Source: Takakia lepidozioides (lineage: Eukaryota > Streptophyta > Takakiopsida > Takakiales > Takakiaceae). From it: DNA of 60,000 nucleotides. The translations under genes were made by a program, and so were the position numbers. This document shows positions 53,971 to 60,000 of this stretch, in pieces (position 1 is the first letter of the stretch; each line of letters starts with the position of its first letter). The notes under the pieces were generated by a model. The model saw only the letters and a list, made by a program, of their open reading frames with translations. It ran no database searches and was not told where the DNA came from. The stretch is from positions 40,302,001 through 40,362,000 of the forward strand of contig CM060731.1 in NCBI GenBank assembly GCA_030704615.1. Direction: 5' to 3'.

Positions 53971-55250
53971 ATGAGTGATGAAAGAGATGCTAGACTCCAG
54001 AGATATTCAGCAAAAAGAGAAAGTTATCTGAGAGCTAATTATCCATATCTTTGGGAGAGGGGAATAGACATAGGGGAATCATCTGGACCTCTCACACCAT
54101 TAAGATTAGGGAGTACATCACCCATACCGGAAGAACTAGAGTTGGATGCCACTCCTTCTTATTCTTTACAAGAAAAATTAAGGGAATTGGTACAAGAAGA
54201 CGATCAGCCATGAGGGGAGAGATCTAAGGTACATCCCTGGATAAAAGATTTGACAGAAATCTTTGATAAGAGTTGGCATGGAACACCAAAAGCAGGAACT
54301 CCAGTTTCTGAAACGGAAGACAAAGAAGAAGGGGAGGATGTGGCAGAGCCAACGGAGAGTTCAGACTCTCCAACACCATTGCAATTGAGTTACATGAGTG
54401 AAGAAGAAGAAACCCAAATGCAGAACTTGGAAGATAAAAACAGAGAGAAGAAATTGGAAGATGAAGGGTATGAAGAAGTAGAACCAACAGTTGAGGTTGA
54501 GACTACAATCAGGACATCCCAACCTGTTGGACTTGGATCAAGTGGAGCACTTGGATCATAGGCCAACGAAGGTGTCGGCTCAGGGGGATCAGGCGGGCAG
54601 CCTGGATCTGGCTTTGGGGGGACAGGGAGTGTGGGAAGTAGTTCAACTGGAGTTGGGAATACTGTGAATATAGTGGGGCCAGTAGCAGGGAGTGCTCAGG
54701 GGCCAGCACTTGGTGGAAGCTCCACCACAACTACAACAGGTCCTCAAGGACCAGCGCCAGCAGGGGGGCTAGCACTTGTCAGTGGGCAGGGTGTAGGGCC
54801 ACAGATGGCGTTACAACCAACACGGGCAAAACCACCTTTTCCAATATATGCAAGAAAATGGGATCCCGATGTACACATCAGCCGATTTGAGCGCATGTGT
54901 ATTGTGAACAATGAGAATGGCGATGATGCCAAAATGAGACTGTTTCCTTGCTCACTTATAAAGAAAGCAAGTGAATGGTATGCAAGATTCCCTGATAATT
55001 ATTTCCTAACCTGGAATGGCTCAAGTGAAACATTCCGAAATAGGTTCAGGACAAGTAAAACTGAGGATGAAGTGTATGGAAGTTTACAACACTTAAAGCA
55101 AAAGAAGCATGAAACTGTTGAAGAGTACATGGAAAAGATGGAATTGATGATGAAAAAGTTGGCTGTTGTACCAGCACCAGGATTACAGAAGACTTGGTTT
55201 GTGAGAGGACTGAGACCAGAGTTGTACATGACTGTTCGTCTAATTGTGAG
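53971..55250 (+). pseudogene. LTR-retrotransposon Gag, truncated
   Basis: One frame from ATG 53971 runs 426 codons with two in-frame stops (TGA at 54211-54213, TAG at 54559-54561). An acidic N-terminal region and a Gly/Ser-rich tract (54562-54830) precede the gag core: KWDPDVHISRFERMCIVN, FPCSLIKKASEWYARFPD, SETFRNRFRTSK and EEYMEKMELMMKKLA. After MTVRL the sequence runs into a minisatellite, and protease and pol are missing. Confidence 0.82.
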
Positions 55251-55261
55251 ATTTAGGATCA

Positions 55262-55400
55262 ATGTGTGTAGGTATGGATGGATGAGAGTAGGATGGATGT
55301 GCAATAAGATGGATGAGAGTAGGATGAATGTGTAATCAGATGGATGAGAGTAGGATGGATGTGTAATCAGATGGATGAGAGTACGAATGGATGTGGAATC
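55262..55400. repeat. ~33-bp minisatellite (GGATGAGAGTAGGATGGATG)
   Basis: Four imperfect head-to-tail copies with the core ATGGATGAGAGTAGGATG and GTGTAATCAG. The array marks the point where the gag element is cut off. Confidence 0.8.
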
Positions 55401-56702
55401 AGAGGCGAGTCTCCATGGAATCACCCTCCTGTAGCTTCATGTCTGAAACGGTCCTGTCACCAAGAAACCTTACGTTCAGCCTGTATCAGCACCGCCTCCT
55501 CTTTGAATTGCAATCGACATGTTGGTTGGCGAGAAATCTGAATCCATCGTGTCCCATCTTGTTTTGCTGCTTCGAAACCAAGTGCAACTGCCAAATGCAG
55601 GTGCTTTCAACCATCATGTACTGCTGTGGCGTTTGCAATGGCATGGCAAGCCTCCTGGCCAAGACTCAGCCCCAAGTCGCCTACATTCCATGGAATCGCG
55701 TTGCTGATTTCATTACTGGGGAATCCTCCCGTACAGATGGCCCATGCACTTTCCACAGGCATCACCAAAGAGGCCATCCGGAGGGATCTCTGTTAGCTCC
55801 TCGCACCAACAGTGCTTTGACTATGACAAGGTACATCTTGGGCTGCCGTTCATGTGTTGCAATGCCTATTCCATGATTTCCATGAATGCAGAGAGTGCCT
55901 GAGTCCCCTTAGAGTGATAGTAACGGAATGTAATTTGTGGTTGTATATATCACTGCTCATATGGTCCAGAGGACATAATTACGGCCCTCTTGGATGTTAC
56001 CCCTGCAATGGCACACAAGAAACGCCGAGCAAAACCTGCAAAGAAGAAGGGGAGGAAGCCAAGAGTCACAGTCGCTTCCACTGAAGCAAAACCAAAACAA
56101 GCAAGGACCACACAAACAAAAATCGGGGGAAGGCATCAAGAGGGGATGCATGTGCAGGTTTGTAGTGAAACAATGCTATGTGGACCCTAGTCTATTATGA
56201 AAAGAGACATGTCAATGGGGCTGGAGAGGTCTGCCATGGACCCACTTAGCAACTAGGTCGTATTTCATTAGCTCCCCACTTGAGCAATGACATGAAATCC
56301 TGGGTGTTACATAACCTACGTCTGGGACTAAGCATCAACAAGATAATGGCAAAGCACACGCAGAGGGTGAGAGATATCATGGATGGGGGGTTGGAGGTTA
56401 CTCGTGATACCTTCCTTCTTTCAAGTGACATCCGAAATATTGCCAACAAGTGCGATGAAGAAACTTTCAAAAAGCACTCCAATGATGCACAAAGTGTCCG
56501 AATGTGGGTGCATGAAAACCCAGCAAGCGTTTTCTACTACCAAGAAGAGTGTAATCACCCTGCGTGGACGTTGAATGACCGAAAACTGGACCTTCCATTT
56601 GTGCTTGGCATACAAATTGATTGGCAGAGAAAACAAATGCTCAAAAACGGCCATCGTCGCATAGTTGCTTGTGATGCAACCTTTGGGACGAATGAAAAGA
56701 AG

Positions 56703-56826
56703 GTTGCGGCAGTTTCTTAACCCAAATGTCCTCAAAGCTTGTCAAATTATGTTCTTCATGTGAACTTTTCTGTTCTCGTACCATTTCCTTTGAACTCACT
56801 TCAGTTACACATGATTATTGCTGCAG
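56703..56826 (+). other. Intron 1 of the MULE transposase
   Basis: GTTGCGG...TGCTGCAG, 124 bp. Removing it joins GTNEKK to YPLYTMMVFDDW, the usual MULE sequence. Confidence 0.75.
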
Positions 56827-57026
56827 TACCCCTTGTATACCATGATGGTATTTGACGACTGGCTGAATGGTATTCCAGTGGCTTACATTATCACTGCAAG
56901 GTGCAAAACCATCGATCTTACGCCTTGGATGGAGGCACTCAACAAACAAATGATAAGTCTGCAAGTAGACTGGCGTCCAAATGCCTTTATTGTGGATGAC
57001 GCAGATGCTGAAATTGCTGCAATTAG

Positions 57027-57111
57027 GTACGTCCATGAACTCAGGCAATATACCTACCATGATCTCTTAGTTACACATGAATTTTAGTTTATCTGCCTGA
57101 TAAGAGAACAG
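57027..57111 (+). other. Intron 2 of the MULE transposase
   Basis: GTACGTCC...GAGAACAG, 85 bp. Removing it joins EIAAIR to SVWGDCAVFLCLWHVRRAW in frame. Confidence 0.75.
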
Positions 57112-58399
57112 ATCTGTGTGGGGGGATTGTGCTGTTTTCTTGTGCTTGTGGCATGTTCGCCGAGCCTGGCAGAAGAATGTTGTAGCAAAGGTGAAAGACC
57201 CAGTATTGCAAGCGGCTATCTTACAAGACCTGGCACAGATCATGTACGATAGAAAGGAGACCTCTGGGGATGCAAGTGAAGCATGGGCCGTAGTCAAAAT
57301 TTTGGACATGCGGGAGAAGTACCCTTCTGAGACAGAATTCTGCATCTACATGGAGACAGAGTGGCTTCCAAAAGCCAAAATGTGGATGAAGGGATCCCGG
57401 AACAAACCTCATGCCTCTCAAGACACTAATGCTGCCATAGAAGCATACCACGGGATCCTGAAAGCGCAATTGAAGAGCACCAAAAGCATCCTCGGTAGTA
57501 GGCGGGTGGATTGGCTCATCTCTGAACTGACAGGTGATGTGCTAACCCATTACTGGTACATGTCACATGCGAAGGCTTATGGGTTCATCTGAAACAAGCG
57601 GTAGGAGGGATTTGTTTGTACTTCTATTTTGCTTGCCAACGACATTCCAGATGCGAATGTGCACCTACCTGACACACCCGGAGGCATTGCAACAGTTCAA
57701 TGCCACCGCCATTTGGGTATGACATATACTGTCCACAATCCGGATTCTAAGTGGGGTTGCTGTGATTGTCATTGGGCCTAGAAAGGAAATATGTGTGCAC
57801 ACCAGGTAAAGGTTTTGAAGATGTTCCACCCCCATGTGGAGGACGGGCTGATTGCAAAGTTGTGCGGATCCCTATTGGGCACATATAAAGGTGGCCTCCA
57901 CAACTTGCTAGCTGCCCATCAGTCCCCCTCTTCCATGCCTTCGTCTTCACAAACTCCCCCAGGTCTGACCTCCCCTTCTATGGCTCACAAAACATCCGCT
58001 GGTACCAGTCCATTGCCCAACCTACTTGCCCTTATCTCTACAGAGTAGGAAAGTATTATTCAATTGACAGATACCAGCAAATTCCTCCAACAACATCTTC
58101 TTGCATTGGTGAGAGCTACAAAGGGAAAGATTTTGGACTTGACTGCCATGATGGAGGAGGGTCTTCAGTACCCTGGTGAAGACCCAGTTATGACTACTGT
58201 GGATGATGGGAATGGAAAGTCACTTGTACGGTACAAAGACTTTCTGGAGAGGCATGGCTACACAGGCAACCTCCCATCCGTGCCGTCTGCCACCAGGAGC
58301 AGGAAGATTTTGTACACCGGCGGTGTTGAGGAAATTGCTACACATCCCAAGGGAGTTGCTACACGAGGGCTCCAAAAAACGCTGACGCCATAGCTGTGT

Positions 58400-59162
58400 A
58401 GGACTTAGCCATTTCAACTTCTTCTCTAATGCGCCCGCTAGATAGCTAAGTTAGGCCAACCACTATCAAGAATTGCAAAGTAGTAGGCTTCTTGATTATT
58501 TCTTAGACAACCTGATATTTTAGTTATGGCTAAACAGAGTGGCAAAACCTGCAGCAACTACTCCCTGAGAGAGAGGTCGAGATATAGAGTCGGCGCCATT
58601 GTACTTCTAAACAACGGAGTGTATGCGGAAGGTGCAGAGGAACGAGGCGCTACTGATGAGTGTTTCCAGGGAAATAGCAGGAACACACAGGGTCAAATGC
58701 AAGCGAATTTAATGGATGAAGAAAGTTGTGCACTACACGCCTTATTGCCATGGCATGGCGTGCTGAGGCCAGAAGCCAGAGCTAAACGCGGCAAACCCCA
58801 TGATGGCCGCAGAGCCAACAGCCAATGGCTACTCAACAGAAACACCACAAAGCCAAACGGAAGAACCGTAAGCTGAGGCGCTTGAGACAACAAGAATGGA
58901 AACCAGGGGCAGTATACGTGAGAGTAGTGCAATGTTCTGATCAAAGGAAGCACAAGGCTCAGCTCCCATCAGATAGTGGAGTAGGCGAGAAGGTTACGAA
59001 GCTGCGTATTGTCAAGCAAAGACAGACAACAACCCAATCTGCATACGGGCGGAGCTCACGTACAAAACAAAGAAGGACGCAGGGTAGGAAATATAAAGAA
59101 GGAAACAAGAAAGCTCTCTCGCTATTCTTTTTGCTGCTATTGACAATGTCACGCGATACTAA
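58400..59162. other. Region upstream of the terminal ORF
   Basis: A 120-codon, very Lys/Arg/Gln-rich frame at 58825-59184 overlaps the start of the terminal ORF in another frame and could be part of the same element. Otherwise nothing was assigned. Confidence 0.35.
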
Positions 59163-59303
59163 GCCTGGTCGGCAGCTGCATTGAGTAAGGCCCAACGAGA
59201 GGGAGGCGACTCAGAACGAGGACAAACACTTGCATATGGTTGGAGCAGGCTGTGTAGTAGCAGCCCCAAGAGGAGCGTAGGTGCTGATATTCCCTGGAAC
59301 GTG

Positions 59304-60000
59304 ATGGAGAAGACGATAAGAAAGAGCCTTGTGGGAAGGCCAGTGAGTGTCGGAAAGCCAGGTCTGCCAATTGAGGTTGAGTGGGACAAGGCCGCCAGCA
59401 CTACGGGAAATGGCGAGGCCTCGGTACACACCGACAATGAGCAAAGGCAAATCCATAGACAAAATACAGATAAGCTCGAAACCTACATTAATGACAAGTT
59501 CTGGCATGTTGATATGAATAGTCCCTGCAAGAACACAGCTACACTCTTTAAGATGACACTCTCTCTTTCTACAATAACAAGACTCCCTCATCTCAACATC
59601 GATCTACACATGCACAGCGAGGCCCTGAAACTAACACCTTATCAATCAATCAAAAGCAAGATACTCTACTCTAAAGTCCTAACTCGAACACCATTAATTT
59701 TACTCTCATGCCCAAGTAGCAGCACTCAAATTTGCTACACCTATGGACAAGATGACAGACAAGAGCGATTCAAACCACTTAACAAGAAAACTAGGATCCA
59801 TCCCTGTGGAAACCTATGTTGCGGAACCAACCATACACTAGTCAGTGTACCAATTATGCATACCAAAAACACTAATGCAAACTGGCTAATTGCAGAGAAT
59901 AACCAGAAGACGCTCACAGGCTGGTACAGACCCAGCATGCAATCAAAGCTATGGAAGATGAGTGCACCACCACTAGGCTTAACAGCAGGAGAAAACATGG
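59304..60000 (+). CDS. Unidentified ORF, runs off the window edge
   Basis: Open without stops from 59163 to the window end, with the first ATG at 59304 (MEKTIRKSLVGRPVSVGKPG). At least 232 codons are present, including a Cys-containing HPCGNLCCGTNH stretch. The coding strand is A/C-rich, like LINE-2. I recognise no family; it may be the first ORF of a LINE or LTR element whose remainder lies beyond the window. A chance open frame of this length is unlikely but possible. Confidence 0.45.
   Translation, partial: MEKTIRKSLVGRPVSVGKPGLPIEVEWDKAASTTGNGEASVHTDNEQRQIHRQNTDKLETYINDKFWHVDMNSPCKNTATLFKMTLSLSTITRLPHLNIDLHMHSEALKLTPYQSIKSKILYSKVLTRTPLILLSCPSSSTQICYTYGQDDRQERFKPLNKKTRIHPCGNLCCGTNHTLVSVPIMHTKNTNANWLIAENNQKTLTGWYRPSMQSKLWKMSAPPLGLTAGENM

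Larger units (their letters stand above)
55600..58393 (+). pseudogene. MULE-family transposase gene with introns and SWIM finger (dead)
   Basis: The N-terminal part (YIPWNRVADFITGE; RGCMCRFVVKQCYVD near 56135) is followed by SNDMKSWVLHNLRLGLSINK. The DDE core has Asp in VACDATFGTNEKK, Asp in NAFIVDDADAEIAAIR, then FLCLWHVRRAW, and Glu in TNAAIEAYHGILK. A SWIM zinc finger, CCDCHWA...MCAH, lies near 57760-57805. Two introns with GT-AG ends restore the frame. Premature stops at 57590, 57602 and 57779 and a frameshift near 56190 kill it. No terminal inverted repeats were identified. The enzyme excises and inserts Mutator-like DNA transposons. Confidence 0.85.

Overview
The window is nuclear DNA from a plant. 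A land plant, most likely seedless (fern, lycophyte or bryophyte grade), fits best. The evidence is remnants of PLS/DYW-class pentatricopeptide-repeat (PPR) genes, a copy of light-harvesting protein Lhcb4 (CP29), a BURP-domain fragment, a cytochrome P450 fragment, and plant-type Ty3/gypsy, LINE and MULE elements. It is a transposon graveyard: I found no gene I can call intact and functional, no tRNA or rRNA gene, and no CRISPR array.

Layout. 1-1630 and 12253-14360 (+): one LINE (LINE-1), split by 1635-12252 (-), a Ty3/gypsy-like element here called DME-1. 14.4-25.8 kb: gene-poor DNA with broken PPR/DYW fragments on both strands, a dispersed ~240-bp repeat (R), a P450 scrap spliced into a PPR frame, and a cluster of very stable hairpins at 24.46-24.64 kb. 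26055-33634: a host reading frame cut in two by a complete chromovirus (26288-33202, LTRs, TSD AACAG, initiator-Met primer-binding site, C-terminal chromodomain). 33.9-36.7 kb: more PPR/DYW pseudogenes (+). 38004-49908 (-): DME-2, a younger relative of DME-1, lying against a LINE (LINE-2, 49909-52490, -). 52.5-55.4 kb: the 5' part of another LTR element, with an unidentified ORF and gag. 55.6-58.4 kb: an intron-bearing MULE transposase pseudogene. 59304-60000: an unidentified open frame running off the window.

The main discovery is the DME family. Read 5'->3' on the minus strand, both copies encode Gag (two zinc knuckles), protease, a C5-cytosine DNA methyltransferase with motifs I, IV, VI, VIII and IX/X in order, an in-frame UAG, RT-RNase H, integrase, and a C-terminal PHD finger. 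The element thus carries its own DNA-methylation writer and a histone-tail reader. In both copies the UAG sits in the leaky-stop context UAG-CAA-CCA, in frame with RT, so Gag-PR-DNMT looks like the default product and RT-INT-PHD the readthrough extension.

The ends are also unusual. DME-1 has TG...CA ends and a 4-bp TSD but no visible terminal direct repeats. DME-2 shows a split order a1-ORFs-b1-a2-b2. Just inside 'a', where a primer-binding site is expected, lies a sequence conserved in both copies. It is the perfect complement of the 12-nt loop of a hairpin inside 'a' whose stem covaries between copies, which suggests self-priming. The DME-2 leader carries 5'-truncated or frameshifted cDNA copies of host Lhcb4 and BURP messages, each ending in an A-tract, and a 249-codon ORF of unknown function.

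All assignments come from reading the sequence and remembered family motifs; no alignments or searches were run.
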